Shown one piece after another: positions 23,379-35,720 of a stretch of 64,000 nucleotides of DNA (the first letter of the stretch is position 1; each line of letters begins with the position of its first letter). The DNA comes from Lonicera japonica (taxonomy: Eukaryota; Streptophyta; Magnoliopsida; Dipsacales; Caprifoliaceae). Both the position numbers and the translations under genes were made by a program. Location: the NCBI GenBank assembly GCA_021464415.1, contig CM038466.1:26103017-26167016 (forward strand), read 5' to 3'. The notes beneath the pieces are model-generated. The model saw only the letters and a program-made list of their open reading frames with translations, was not told the DNA's origin and did no database searches.

Positions 23379-24342
23379 GGATAAATTGCATTTTGTTCAC
23401 TTAAACTATTATCCAAGTAGTACTTTACTTATCAAATAATTAATTTTAGCAATTTTTACTATAAATACTGATTTTTGTTGCAGATTATCTCAAATCGCTA
23501 ATGAGGTTAAAAAACAAATGGAGTCTGAGGGCGAAATTAGAAATTTACCAAGGCTAAATTGCACTATACCCCCTAAATTATTGCCTAAGTAGCACTTTGC
23601 CTATCAAACTATTGATTTTAGCAATTTTTACTCCAAACAACTTATTTTGTTGCAAATTATCTCAAATGCTAATGGGGTTAAAAACATATTAAAATTAAGT
23701 CATCTATTTTTTGGTCCATTTAAATAGAAAGAGGAAAGAAAGGGATGAAACTGAAGGTGAAGATTTGTGAATTATTTCATGGGTTTAGATCTTTTTTAGA
23801 AAAAAAAGGCTTATCTTTGTTGCAAGAATTTAAAGAAAAATTGACAAAATGAGTTCAGATCCAATTCACCATTGTGGTCGCCATTAATGGATGGGAGAGA
23901 GTTGCCGGTGAGACAGGTAGAGACAATAATTCGTAGAGACAGAATCATGGAAGAGGTGGTACGTACATAGAGAGAGGAATCGCCAGAGAAATGTAGATGT
24001 TTATTAAATATAAATTTATATATTTTCCCTCAAATTTTGTCCCCTTTTTTAACCTCATTTGCAACTTGTGGTAAAGTGTAACAAAATCAACGTTTGGTGG
24101 TAAAAATTGCTATTTAATAGGCAAAGTATTACTCGGACAATAATTCAGGAGGCAAAGTGCAGTTTATCCTTTGTAAATTTCCAATCTTACCCTCAAATTA
24201 TGTTTATTTTTTAACCCCGTTAGCGAATTGAGGTAAACTGCAATAAAATCAATAGTTTGTAGTAAAAATTGATAAAATTAATCGTTTAGTTGGCAAAATG
24301 ATACTTGGACAATAATTTAAATGGGCAAAGTGCAATTTACCC
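23379..24342. mobile_element. Mutator-like (MULE) non-autonomous element with doubled terminal repeats
   Basis: The left end GGATAAATTGCATTTTG and the right end, inverted, GGGTAAATTGCACTTTG are flanked by an exact 9-bp duplication TAAATTATA (23370-23378 and 24343-24351), the size made by Mutator elements. Each arm is ~315 bp and consists of two tandem ~150-175-bp units, since AAATTGCACT and TTTTAGCAATTTTTACT recur within each arm. The ~330-bp centre is non-coding. The 964-bp element lacks a transposase. Confidence 0.85.
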
Positions 24343-24477
24343 TAAATTATATATTTTTTACTTCTAGTTTGTACACCCATTACTATATATAAGGGAGAAC
24401 ATTGCCCTATTTTTAAAGACAGTTATGATACTGAATTTTTTAGTTTTTATATTTTCTCCTATATTTATTACTTTAAG

Positions 24478-24560
24478 AATAAGAATATTATTTATAAGGC
24501 TCGAACTTTTGACCTTTAGTTAAATAAAAAAAATTACCACTAAATCATTTAATTATCAAT
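24478..24560 (-). mobile_element. SINE-like fragment with A/B-box-like motifs
   Basis: On the minus strand GATTTAGTGGTAAT (A-box-like) precedes AAAGTTCGAGCC (B-box-like) at tRNA-like spacing. There is no cloverleaf or clear tail. Tentative. Confidence 0.3.
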
Positions 24561-25009
24561 TGATTTTTTACTTTAAGTTAGATGTATGTATGCTTAAACT
24601 TAAATTTAATTGATTTTTAATTCATAGAAATAGGTACACAATAAAAATAGCTTATCTAACAAGCATTGTGTGTGCATAAGTGTCTAGTTTTATATAATAG
24701 TAATGCTAAGTGTTTTCGTCTTTCCTTACTTAATATTATTGTTTTTTTAGGTTGTCTTTATTTTCTTCGAAATAGAGTATTGAGTTTGGTGAATTTTGAC
24801 GAATAATCTTCATAACCATGCATATCTATTGTTGTTTACTTTTATACCATTTCTTATTCAAGTTCTTATTATATATTCTTTCTTTTTGAAAATTTGAGTT
24901 TTTACATAATTTGTTATAAAATGGTGTAGATAAAACAAGTATAAACATTTATTTATTTTTTTATTTCTTATATTTTAAAGCCTTTTTATGCTTATATATA
25001 TATATATAA

Positions 25010-25410
25010 GAGAATGTTCAAGTTACACCGGTAAGATTAATAAATTTTACACCTATTTATAACTTTTGTTCAGATTCATAATTCATCAATTCCATTGTTA
25101 GATAAGCTATTTTTATTGTGTTTATCAAGCATGCCAAGTTTCAAATCAATCCAATATTTGTAACCATATAATCATTATAATTACTTTTACTTAATTTTGG
25201 TAATTAAGATTCATAATCCACTATATAACATGTTTATGATGAGGGACTTATGTATCTCCCATTACCTAAATTTTGTGCACACATTTTTGAAATATTATAA
25301 TGAACTAATATAATTCAACGGTTAGATTGATAAATAATGAAATTGAGGTAAAGTTATTGGGGGTGTAAAATTTCTTTCTTTTATACCAAGTGTAACTTGA
25401 ACCCTCCCCA
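25010..25410. mobile_element. MITE inserted in a TA-rich site
   Basis: The left arm has TTCAAGTTACACCGG and TTTTACACC. The right arm has GGTGTAAAATTT and TGTAACTTGAACCC, in inverted order. It is flanked by TATATATA on both sides. Non-coding, ~400 bp. Confidence 0.72.
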
Positions 25411-25418
25411 TATATATA

Positions 25419-25801
25419 GGAAAATACTTGTGTAAGGGAATCTTACTTTAAAGAACAAAAAGGATTGTACATTTTAAGGGATAAATGAATGAATCTTTTC
25501 ATTAAATTTTATAGAGATAATCTCTATAATGAGTATATTATCTACACCAAAATTCAATTAAAAAATGGGTAATATGATCATATAAAATTTCAATGGACGG
25601 AAATAAACATAAATATCACATTTTTATTACAACTACTTCTGGTTTAAATTTTTCAATAAATATTTTGGGAGACTATCTACTCATTATGGATATCATTGAT
25701 CACCGGCAAGTTTCATAAAAATATTCATTTGTTTATCCTTCAAAATGAACGGTCCTTATTATTCTTAAAGTAAGTTATTTCCTTATAAAAGTCTTTCTGT
25801 G
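25419..25801. mobile_element. MITE, family A copy 2
   Basis: It is separated from the preceding MITE only by a TATATATA tract. The arms (GGAAAATACTTGTGTAAG...; ...CTTATAAAAGTCTTTCTGT) are inverted over ~150 bp. The right arm shares ATAAAAATATTCATTTGTTTA with the element at 2153-2534, indicating one family. Flanked on the right by TATATATATAT. Non-coding. Confidence 0.72.
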
Positions 25802-26099
25802 TATATATATATATTAAAATTTATAGTATGTTTTACGATATAAAAACGCCCCTTTCCTTTTTTCGCCTAGGGCCATAAATGCTCTTGGACCACCTCTGAG
25901 TATCTTGTTTTCTAATATAGTGGTCTTGGATTTTGTTTTTATAAAAAAAAACATTTAAAATATACAAACAAATACGGGGGAAAATAGAAAAAAAAGAAAT
26001 TTTAATTTAAAGAAAAAAAAATAATTGTGGGGGCAAAACAAAATGTATGAAATTTAATGTCATGTACAACCGCTTCCGTTCTCTTTCCATTTTTTCCCC

Positions 26100-26122
26100 G
26101 GGGGGGGGGGGGGGGGGGGGGG
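26100..26122. repeat. 23-base G homopolymer
   Basis: A run of 23 G follows TTTTTTCCCC just upstream of the hAT-type element. Such a run can form quadruplex structures, and its exact length is prone to sequencing error. Confidence 0.85.
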
Positions 26123-26168
26123 CTTTTTATTTTTAGCCCATTTTTTTTGAAATCTATTGTATTTAGCC

Positions 26169-28165
26169 TAGGGTCGGCATTTTTTACCAAAAAATCGAAT
26201 CAATGAGCAAAAAATACCCAACCGAATCAAATTGAACCAATTTTTAATGGTAACCGAATGTCGGTTACCAAAATTTAAACATTACAAAACAATAAGTCAA
26301 ATCGAAGGTTCGGTTATACCGAACCGAACCGAACCGATTTTTTTTAAAAAGGCACCTCCGCTCCCCACTTCATTTGTTCATTTAATCACTTTCTCAATTT
26401 CTCCTTTTATTTTTTGCTCTCCGTATCTCTCTATTCTCACACTCTCAGTTCCGTTATCTCCCCTCTGCTCTCTCCCCTCTATAGTCCATTCTCCCCCACT
26501 ACCACGGCACCACGACGCCTTCATTCCAGCGGCCCAGCCTTCGCCTCCACCCTCTAGTCTACCACACATCTCTAGTCTCCACTTCTCCACCATTAGATCT
26601 TGCCCTAAAATTCAAAATTTCAAGGTTCCAATCTCGTTTTTCTTTAATATATATTTTTGATTTAGTTGCTTGCACTGTTGCTCATACTATATATACTTCT
26701 CTAGTTGATAACTTGATATACATTGAAATTTCATAGTTTGTAATTTTGTATATTTTAGCCTTGTTAGTGCTAAGATCTAGAAAGGTATTTTAGATCACAC
26801 AGTCAAATGATAAATTTAATGATTGGTATAATAAGTTCAACAAAACAACAGAATCAAGGATGTATAGAGGAGGTTGGCCTCATATGAAGATACAAATTAG
26901 TCCTCTCCTGTGAAATAGAGCTAGGAGCTCGGTTTGCTTTATATTAATGATAGACAAACAACTATTACAAACTTACAGAAGTCGATCTAACTGTTTTATC
27001 CTCGCAATGTTACGATAAGATTGTGCTCGAGCTACACGAGTTCTGTCTTTCCTAATCTATGAGCTCCACTGGATGTTCTCCGCTCTCTTTCTCTCTTACG
27101 TTGTTGCTTGGGTAGTCTTAGTTAAGCTTGATCTTTTTCTGTACAAAACTTGGTTATTGGGAGCAGTAAATGCTTCTTTTATATATATAACTGGAGGAAA
27201 CATGTGGCCAGAGCTCCCAAAGCAGGTCTGGAGCCATGCTTCAATCAGTACTAACTCTGACCTTAATTCTCCATGAATTCTGGCACATTTAATGCAGTTG
27301 GTGTGCATTTAGTGAAAGTGAGGGGAGTTTTGAGCGCTTTGCAGAGCAGGTGGCAGTCGCCCATACTTCTGCAAACCACTATGGCAGAGTGGTTGAGTGA
27401 GAGAAAGCTCCAGAGCTCGCCGAAAGAGCTCTGGAACCTGAGCTTCGCGGTTCACTGCTCGTAATTAAGTCTCGAGCAGGTGCCTAATTCTTGAGGGGCT
27501 CCATTCTTCTTACAATGACTCAACAAAGCTTTTCCGAGCTCCTGGCACTGGGACAGGTCTAATAGCTGACATGGGTGGCCACGCGTCAGCACGTGGTTGA
27601 CGGGGTGAATTTGATTAATAATTTGCACCATCAAGCCTTAACACCAAATAGGCTAATATATGATTTAGATATTTAGCCCTAATAATTTTAGAGATGATTT
27701 ATCTTTTAATATATGGTAGTTGATATTTGATAATTTTAAAGAAGATTTAGATACTTGATAATTGATACTTTGATGTTTGAATTTAGAGATGAATTTACAG
27801 ATGGTAGTATGATGACTTGCTTCCTCCAATTCTCATTTGATAACTTGATATTTGATACTTTAATACTTTATAATTGATACTTAATTTCAGTTTGTAGTTA
27901 AGATACTTAATAGTTGATACTTTGATGTTTGAATTTAGATATGGTAGTTGATACTTGATAATTTGATGGTAGTTGCCAAAATTAATAAATGTTAAAATTT
28001 AAAAAACAATATTTTCGGTATTACTGAAATTCAATTAATACCAAACCGAAATCTCGGTTACCGACTACAATTCGTTACGGGATCGGTTATGGATTTTATA
28101 TTACCGAAATAGTTCGGTTCAGTATTGTGTGGTTTGGTTTGATTACCGAACCGAATCCACCCTTA
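26169..28165. mobile_element. Non-autonomous hAT-type transposon, copy 2, carrying a solo LTR
   Basis: Ends TAGGGTCGGC... and ...CCACCCTTA are flanked by an exact 8-bp duplication ATTTAGCC (26161-26168 and 28166-28173). Subterminal CCGAACCGA repeats (26310-26335) and GGTTACCG/CCGAACCG motifs near the right end resemble those of the element at 16015-18339. A pyrimidine-rich leader-like stretch (26380-26620) also resembles it. A solo LTR occupies 26762-27633; without it the element is about 1.1 kb. No transposase remains. Confidence 0.88.
26762..27633 (-). mobile_element. Solo LTR (872 bp) nested in the hAT element
   Basis: Begins TGTTAGTGC and ends CACCATCA, so TG..CA on either strand. An exact 5-bp duplication AGCCT flanks it (26757-26761 and 27634-27638). 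It is GC-richer than its surroundings. A TATATATAAAAG box on the minus strand near 27177-27188 suggests minus orientation. No internal retrotransposon sequence remains, as expected after LTR-LTR recombination. The parent family (copia or gypsy) is not determined. Confidence 0.85.
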
Positions 28166-28388
28166 ATTTAGCCCACCTTTTTTGGAAAATTAAGAAATGG
28201 CCTAAAAGAATGGATAATTATTAGTAATAATTTTTTTATTGATTTTATGTTTATAAAAAATAATGGGTCAATTACAAAAAGCTGAAAAAATGTGTGTTAA
28301 ATTAAAACCATCATCTCATAAGTGGGCCAATTCCAAATTTTTTTTTGAAGAAGTCTGATCAATTTCCTTTTATATATAGAAAATTATA

Positions 28389-29421
28389 GGGTCAATTACA
28401 AGAACATATAACATACTTCCATCTATTTTACACTTTGGTCATAGTACAATTTTTTCAACAAAACTGATTTTATACTTTATGTTTGTTTTCATTTTGGTCA
28501 TTCCGTCGATTGGGTTTAGTAACTCCGTTAATGGTGAATTGAGTTGGCAAAGTAGCATTCTACATGACATCCACATTATATTATTTTTATATAAAAAATT
28601 AAATCCATTTAAAAAAAAGAACATAGCACTTTCTCTCCCTTTTTCCTTACCCAAGAACGCTAATTTCTCTCTCCAAATTTGTTTGCTCTGCAAAATACAA
28701 GCTCACATTAATTGTTTTGTTGATCTTAAGTCGCTTTCTCCATCATCCACTACTCCCCAACCATTCCAACCAACCCCTTGCGCAATTGTTCTCGTTGAAA
28801 CCTGCCACTGCCATCATCTCCAGCCGTCATCGCCGACCCTCTGCCACCTCCATCTCCTCCATTTCTCTCTTTAAACCCTCATGCTTTCTCTCGCATCCCA
28901 CCAACATCAAAACTCTCTCTCTCTCCCTCCCTCTATCATCAATACCATCTCTCCATTTCTTCCACCACCAACATCATCATCATCATCATAATCCTTTTTA
29001 TACGCATGAGCAAAACCCCCCAAATTTCTACGAACGAAGACCTAGTTATAGCGTTAAATTCGACTAATTAAAGGTTATTCATAGAACTTTAAATTGCTCT
29101 ATTCTTTTTATGTGAAGTCGAAATGAATGATGCTTGCTACCGGAGGAAGGACGCTGTTGCCAACAATAAAAACGAGGAGAAAGTGCACTGTTCTTTTTTT
29201 TTTGAAATGGATTTAAATATAAAAATAATTTGATATGGGTGTCATTTTAGGCCGTTAGTAGCAACTCAGCTCTCCATTAACGGAGTTACTAACCCCAATA
29301 GACGAAATGACCAAATTAATGAAAACAAACACAAAGTACATTATCAATTTTGTCAAAAAAATTATACAATGACCAAAGTGTAAAATGGATGACGTACATT
29401 GTATATTCTTGTAATTAACCC
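28389..29421. mobile_element. Mutator-like element, possible Pack-MULE
   Basis: ~165-bp terminal inverted repeats begin GGGTCAATTACAAGAA and end TTGTAATTAACCC. Exact 9-bp duplications AAAATTATA flank them (28380-28388, 29422-29430). The ~700-bp interior holds a GC-richer, pyrimidine-biased segment (about 28620-29050) with open frames such as 28717-29067 encoding Ser/His/Pro-rich peptides of no recognised family. It has the look of captured leader/coding exon DNA, but the donor gene cannot be named. Confidence 0.85.
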
Positions 29422-29430
29422 AAAATTATA

Positions 29431-31807
29431 TAAATTACAGATATATCTCTTTATTTGTTTGACCCAACAATTCATGTGTTTAGAGACACTTGTGTGTTCT
29501 CTATTAATTGATCATTTGAAGAATAATAGTTTGCCCCCACAAAACTGTCTGATGTTTTAAATATGCCTACCCAAATGGGACACATTCATTTAATTAGATA
29601 CAACATGCATTTCTTAATTATATGTATGTAGCTATTAATCTTGTAATTCGCTGAATTTTTTTTATTTTTATATTTATTTTTGTGTATTAAGGAGATTTTA
29701 GATTTGATTCATATAAATGTAATAGTGGTGTATGCATTTTTAATTTTTGTGGTGATTGTGTGTCTGTCAATCCTTTGTTGTGGTGATTGTAGATGGCATG
29801 TATCAACATTATATGTATATATGCACGCTACCCAAAGGAGCCTCTTTCATCAACCACAAAGTGTGAGGCAGATCAAGGGCAAAGCTAGATATATATATAT
29901 ATATATATATATGTATTTTTAAATGGGGCAATCGGTGAAAGTAATTATACAAATAAAGAATGAATATATGTATTGTATTTTAAAAAAGCAAAAAAATTGT
30001 TATTAATATATTTAGTGTCCCAAGTACAAATAATGGTTCCAAACACAATTAATTTCCTTTAAATTAGGTCTTAAGTAATGTATATGATATGTGAAACAAC
30101 TAACATTGTTAAAATAATTCTTCTAGGGAGGCACCAAAGAAACAAGTGCACACAACAATGAGCAATAACTAAAATTAATAACAAAGCATCGGGCACTTGA
30201 GTAAATAATTACAAAATATGTAATGATAAATTTCACTATATATTGTCGTATTTCAGGTGGGACACATATATGGCCCACGAAGTTGGCCCCTGACAATATC
30301 CATTCCCAACGCAGGTAGAGATATGCGCTCCAACAAGTAAACCGTTTCTGCAATGCAAGAGTTCGATTCCAACTATAAGCTAGCACTTGTGGACGAACAA
30401 TTCATTTTTGAATCTGGATCTTGTTTAATAGATAATCCGAATAGTTTTTGACAATGTAAATTTTATTCAAAATATATAGAATTATAAATTAAAGCTCAAA
30501 TATTCAAAGTAATTTGAAAAATAAATTATGGAAAATATGAAAGGTAATAAGGCAATTGGACACTATATAAAAGATTCTAATTGTTGAGAGTGGCCCTCTT
30601 GATTTCATCTATTTGTCATATCACATTCATGATCATTATACAAATGCAAACTTGAGTTAGTAGATTTGAGTTATTTTATTATTCCTCGTTTTTTTTAACT
30701 CATTGCCTAGAAATCCTATATGACATTTAAGTTATCTCTATTTTTTTTAAAACACGAGTCAAGGACTCGAACAAAAATTTTATTAAGAAAATCGTAATGG
30801 GCTACACAAATGGGGGTAGCCCTCCCCAATTGAATAGCCCTTAAAGGGTTATTTTTAATATGCCTTTAACGAGATTTGAACTTTCTTCACGGCAGTCCTC
30901 GAGCTCTTTTCCGAAAACTTGCTTTAACTTTCGTTATGCCATAGCTTTATCATCATCATACTGCCCTCAAACTCTTCTTCAAAAACTTTCTTTCCTTTTG
31001 AATTCTCCATATTTGCATCAACATCTCTTAAAAGATTAATCAACTGCCCTATCAAACTGTTGCTAAAGGGTTCGAACCCTTCTTACTCATGTGAAGAGTG
31101 GACAATATACCGTATAATTTATGATTGAATTGGAGATGCTATCAAGGCAGAGACAATAATTTAGGTTAGGAAATAGCCAAATTAATACTGAAAAAGAAAA
31201 AAACTATAGTAATTTCAATTCATGTAAGTGAAGAAAATAGTGAACAATATGATCTTTAAATGTCTCGCATTCTTGATTGTATTAGAGATGCTCTCAAGAT
31301 TTGAGGCAATACCTTGGGTATGAAATATAATTATCCATTATATTCACTAGATATGGCGCACAAGTAATACATATGCACTTCATATTCTCACATAAAATTA
31401 TTGTAGGTTCATTGACTAAAAATTACATTTTCAACCTTTAAGTCTCACGTTCAAACATATTTAACTAGTTATATATAAAATTGATGTCATAACCACTTAC
31501 ACCCACTTCTATTTTATAATAATATATGATATCGCGTGCATTTGCGAAGCATGTGCACTACTTCTATTATCTATTTTAAGATCTAATCAAAACAATGAAT
31601 AATGTAGTTATTTAGTGGTAAAGTGTTTCCCATTTTAACCTAGAAATTGAATGTTTAACCCTTGCAACTTATAACATTTTTTATTTACAAATAATATAAG
31701 CGCATAGACAAAATTAGAAACACTAAAAATTAGTGTAATAACCATTAAGAATAGGTTGCCTTTTAATATACACAGAATATAATAGATGGAAGTGAAGAAA
31801 ATTAATG
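29431..31807. other. Intergenic; TA microsatellite and SINE-like boxes
   Basis: A TA run lies at 29889-29912. Around 30340-30375, GAGTTCGATTCCAAC resembles a pol III B box. At 31605-31625, TTATTTAGTGGTAAAG resembles an A box. A degenerate repeat-like segment with GGGTTCGAACCC lies near 31068-31079. The minus frame 30123-30386 has no family motif. No gene is supported. Confidence 0.45.
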
Positions 31808-31812
31808 ATAAG

Positions 31813-33349
31813 TGTAGACACCCCGATCCGTGACCCCCGTAAGAACCCTAACGACCATCGAGAAATACAGTTCTTAGGGCCCGGGACCCACCCGAGCCCC
31901 TGAAACTGCCCCGAAAGGGTTTATTGACCAACAAACCTGTTTTTAAGAGGGATTATCGCGCGACAGATCCAAATGTCGTGCGACAATCTTCCTTATGTCG
32001 TACGATAGACCCTTCTGACCCAGACCAACCACTTCCTGACAAATCAGTCTATCAGAAGGGTCACCTCAGCCGTTTGTCGCGCGACATTGTCCCAAAATGT
32101 AGTGCGACACTTGCCCCTTTTGGAGAAATGTCATGCGACAATTCCTCCCCAACACTATAAATAGGCCAACACCCCCAAGGTTCAAGACATCAACTGGGGA
32201 TTGAGGAATTATTGGCTTATATCTGACTTTTTAGTCTTTCGTCAAGTATTTTCTATTATTATCTCATTTCTGAAGAATTATCGAATCTATTCCCGACACT
32301 CGACGTGTCCCACTTCTGGAATCGAATTCTCGGAAATATCTGAAGAATGAAAAGATCATTATTGCCGGAGATCTCTCTACCGTATTATATTTTCTTTCTT
32401 CTTATTATTATTCTCGTCAGGAAGGTAAAGAAGGTCCCTTCTAGTATTTAAAATTAGATATCTGTGTACTTGTTTTACTTCCGTTATTCTGTCCACGTTT
32501 TATTTGAATAAACTTATTGCCAAGTTACAAAATAGTCTACTGTTTTCAAAACAAAAGACCCTAATAAAATTACTTGTAAAACCAGAAGAGTAAGCACATT
32601 TTCATCCGGATAAAATTTTATTTTCAAAACCTGGACTGATAAAACTTACTTAGGAATTAAAATCCGGCATATCCTGTCTCTTCCATAGATTGTGATATGT
32701 CTGATAAAATTCCCCTCAAAGAGTTCAAATTCCATATTAAATCAGTCCCGACATAAAGATCCGTACTCTTTCAAGGTAATCAAAACACGAGAAAACCGTC
32801 ATTATCTGAGAAAATAATACAGGAGACTCTCTTAAATAAAAGGTTTTTAGTCATTTGTATTTACATCTTTCAAAAATAAACATCGGATCTCGGAACACAA
32901 AGGTTTTCATCCCTTTCCCCATTTTTCCCAAAAAAATTAGGGTTTTTCACTTGAAAAGTAGTAGACTGTCAGTAAAAGCATCCAAGTTTTTCAACATGAG
33001 ATAAACATATAAGACCACTAGAGACCGAAAGGGCGGAACGGGTGCTTAACACCTTCCCAATCCGTAACATAGTTTCCGAACCCTATAGAATCTTGGTTTC
33101 GTAGACAAACATGTAAAAAAAGGCTTATTTGTAGCCTTTCTTCTTACACCAACTATTTTGTCCGTTTTCCTGTAAAACGTACTGGCGACTCTAAACGAAT
33201 CCTCTTACATCTAGCAATAGGATAGAGGGACACACGATATGAATTATCAAAACCAAAGAGAAGCAAATGGAACGACTGAATACTTTTCAACGTTTCAGAC
33301 ACCCAAGAACGGGAGCGAGACCCGGGGGTTGCATTTGTGGATTCTCACA
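31813..33349 (+). repeat. 5' LTR of the Tat element
   Basis: 1537 bp, TGTAGACACC...GATTCTCACA. U3 holds six sites related to TGTCGCGCGACA (31954, 31974, 31996, 32075, 32098, 32129). These are followed by a TATA box, TATAAATA, at 32156-32163. Transcription would start roughly 30 bp later. Several sites show C-to-T or G-to-A changes at CG steps, as expected from methylated-cytosine decay. Confidence 0.95.
31954..32163 (+). promoter_or_regulatory. LTR promoter: six palindromic sites plus TATA box
   Basis: Perfect TGTCGCGCGACA lies at 32075-32086, with one- to three-mismatch versions at 31954, 31974, 31996, 32098 and 32129. The last ends 15 bp before TATAAATA. The matching array in the 3' LTR is at 48673-48881. 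The same palindrome precedes the TATA boxes of both antisense genes of this element, which argues for a common regulator. No binding protein is known to me. Confidence 0.7.
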
Positions 33350-33350
33350 G

Positions 33351-33368
33351 TGGCGACTCTGCTGGGGA
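33351..33368 (+). other. Primer binding site of the Tat element
   Basis: TGGCGACTCTGCTGGGGA follows the LTR by one base. It begins TGG, the complement of a tRNA CCA end, and resembles the PBS of Ogre/Tat-type elements, usually ascribed to tRNA-Arg. The tRNA identity is inferred, not verified. Confidence 0.75.
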
Positions 33369-34106
33369 GCTTAGAAAACTAGACTCTTATATGTGTTTGT
33401 TTATTTGTTGAATATTTACTTTTACTGCTTTCCCTACTCCATTTTTATGTTAATTGAGAATAAACCTTTTTTCTAAAAAAATGGAGGTTTTCCAAAAATA
33501 CATAATAAAGATAATGATATTTGTAAAATCAACCTTTCGAACTTTGCACGCACTTTCACAAATCATGCATTGGTTCTACGAGTGTGAATTTACCCCAAAC
33601 CCTCAGAAGTATTATAAGTGAGTAGGGAGTTGGCTTGCTTGGGCCAACATAAACCGAAAGCATTTACTTCCACTCTCATTGGCCAAGTATGCCCCCGAGG
33701 TATATCGAGTGACGAGAACACTCACGTACCCGGGAAGTATATCAAAAGACTCTTGCACATACCCGCCCCTGGGGTATATCGCAAGGTCTTGCCAAATAGG
33801 AGAGAGCCTGAAGCCTTAACCATTCGTACACCTGCGCTGCATGTAAGATCGAGTCGACTAAAACACTTGTTAAACAACCGTAGAGGATGTACCACCTTAC
33901 GGCTTCCTTTACATCACCTTTTAAAAACCCGAGTCTTTTCTCGGTGATTTTATTTTAGTGGTTCTTTTGTCAAAAATCGAGTCGCATCGTAGTCTTCCTT
34001 CATCTTCGCCACGTGGTTTCGTCTACAGCCGTAAAATGATAACAGTCTGGAAGGTTGGGCCGGCCGAAATCATACCGAAAGATTAGTAAGACCAAGCACA
34101 CCCACA

Positions 34107-35720
34107 ATGACCGACAGACGTGAGAATCAAGAAATAGAGTAGAGCCTAGCCAAGGCGTTAGCAGTTCAGCCAACCTTAGCCGAGATGCATCATTTACTTA
34201 TGACCCTCAGCAAAAATCTAGCAAACCTCACGAACGAGCAACAGGGTACCCGGGTTCGAATAGAAAAATTGACAGCCGAACGAACTGCACCACCAAGGTT
34301 TGAACGACTACCACCGAATCAAAATCCGAACCAAGGGCAGTCATCACAAGTACTTCCCCCACTCCAAGGAACCAACCCGCCACAAATGGGTCCCATCACG
34401 GCCGGTCCCATTCAAACCGATCCTAACAATTAGAATCAATGGGCCCCAGATTCTGGCCCTACTTATCAGCAACAAGAACCGCCCATCGTTTGGCCGCAAC
34501 CCCAAGTCCAACAGGGTTTTGATCCTCAGTACCAACCATGGCCACAAGTTCCCGCAAGGCCTATTCACCACCAGCCCTAGTAGTCCCTCCCAATGAATAC
34601 CCGAATATTAACCGACTTCGGGCAGTATATGCAGAATCGGTTATAGCTCGGGAACAGCCCGACGAGGTGTCAAGAGATAGTGAAAAAATGAAGAAATTGA
34701 AGGAACAGATAAGGGTCCTACAGAAGGGAGTTTCCCTAATAAAAGGAGCAGACGAGATTACTAATATGAATGCCTTCTCCCTCTACCTGGAAGCAAGATT
34801 TCCCCAGGGATTCAAGCTCCCTTCTATCACTAAATTTACTGAAACCACACCCCCAAAAACTCACCTCCAATCTTACATCAGATCCATGCAAGTGTCTGGT
34901 TGCGGAGAAACCGAGTTGGCTCAAGCCTTTCACATGACTCTCACAGGGGCCGCCCTGAGATGGTTTTTTGATCTAGAGAGGCACCACACGAAGACTTGGG
35001 GAGATATCGTCAAGGAGTTTATGACTAAATACGGGTCCAACGAGGATTTGGAAATTACTCGCAAACACCTGGAAAAAACCAAGCAAGGCGAGAAGGAAAA
35101 CTTTAGCGACTTCGTCACACGCTGGAGAGAAATGGCCTCCCAAATGTCCAAGCAGCCCAATAAAGAGGAGCAGTTAGAGATCATACATAAGAATTTCACT
35201 CCAGCTATGTTGAGTTGCATGTGAAAGCATGTCTTCCCACACTTCAGAGCCCTGTTAAGCATGGCGTCACAAGTAGAGGAAGAACTGGCCAAGAAAGTAG
35301 AGATCGACGCCAAGAAAGCCTCATACACTGGGAGAAAGACAGCCACTCTAGCCGTAACCAACTAAGCTCGTACCCATATCAACAAAATCCATTCCAACAG
35401 CCACAACAAACACCCCCGATTAGTTGGCCCACACAAGGAGACTCTTCGAACACCAAAGTCAAGAAAAGAATGAATTTCTGCACCCTTCCCACTACCCTAA
35501 TCAAAAGTTTGGAATTATTCTGAAAGGCCGGACTAATCACTCCACTCAACCCACACCCCTACCAAACCCTATTCCCAGCACCTGGAGAATGAATGAAAAT
35601 TGCGCATACCATCAAGCCGCGGGCCATGACACAGCGCTATTTGGCTCTTTACCACAGTATCCAAGACCTAATCGAAGCTGGAACCATTCCCGCGCCCGGC
35701 GGGTCCAATGTTACTAACAA
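34107..35720 (+). pseudogene. Broken gag gene of the Tat element
   Basis: The start ATG at 34107 (MTDRRENQEIE) matches the gag start of the minus-strand relative at 61512, but here codon 12 is a TAG (34140). The frame continues at 34185-34433, meets another TAG and then shifts. The capsid-like core is at 34538-35224, with LTGAALRWFFDLE and WREMASQMSKQ matching the retrotransposon gag family. It stops at TGA 35222, reads on as KHVFPHFRALLSM, and reaches a zinc-knuckle-like CAYHQAAGHDT at about 35602, where a frameshift removes the final Cys. It would form the virus-like particle. At least three stops and two frameshifts make it non-functional. Confidence 0.88.

Noticed and set aside
26232..26660. 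142-residue plus-strand frame
   Set aside because: It runs through hAT subterminal repeats and a pyrimidine-rich leader-like segment and shows no family motif.
27380..27470. tRNA-Ser/Leu-like start GGCAGAGTGGTTGAGTG
   Set aside because: No B box (GGTTCGAATCC) or acceptor stem follows at the right distance. The sequence lies inside a solo LTR.
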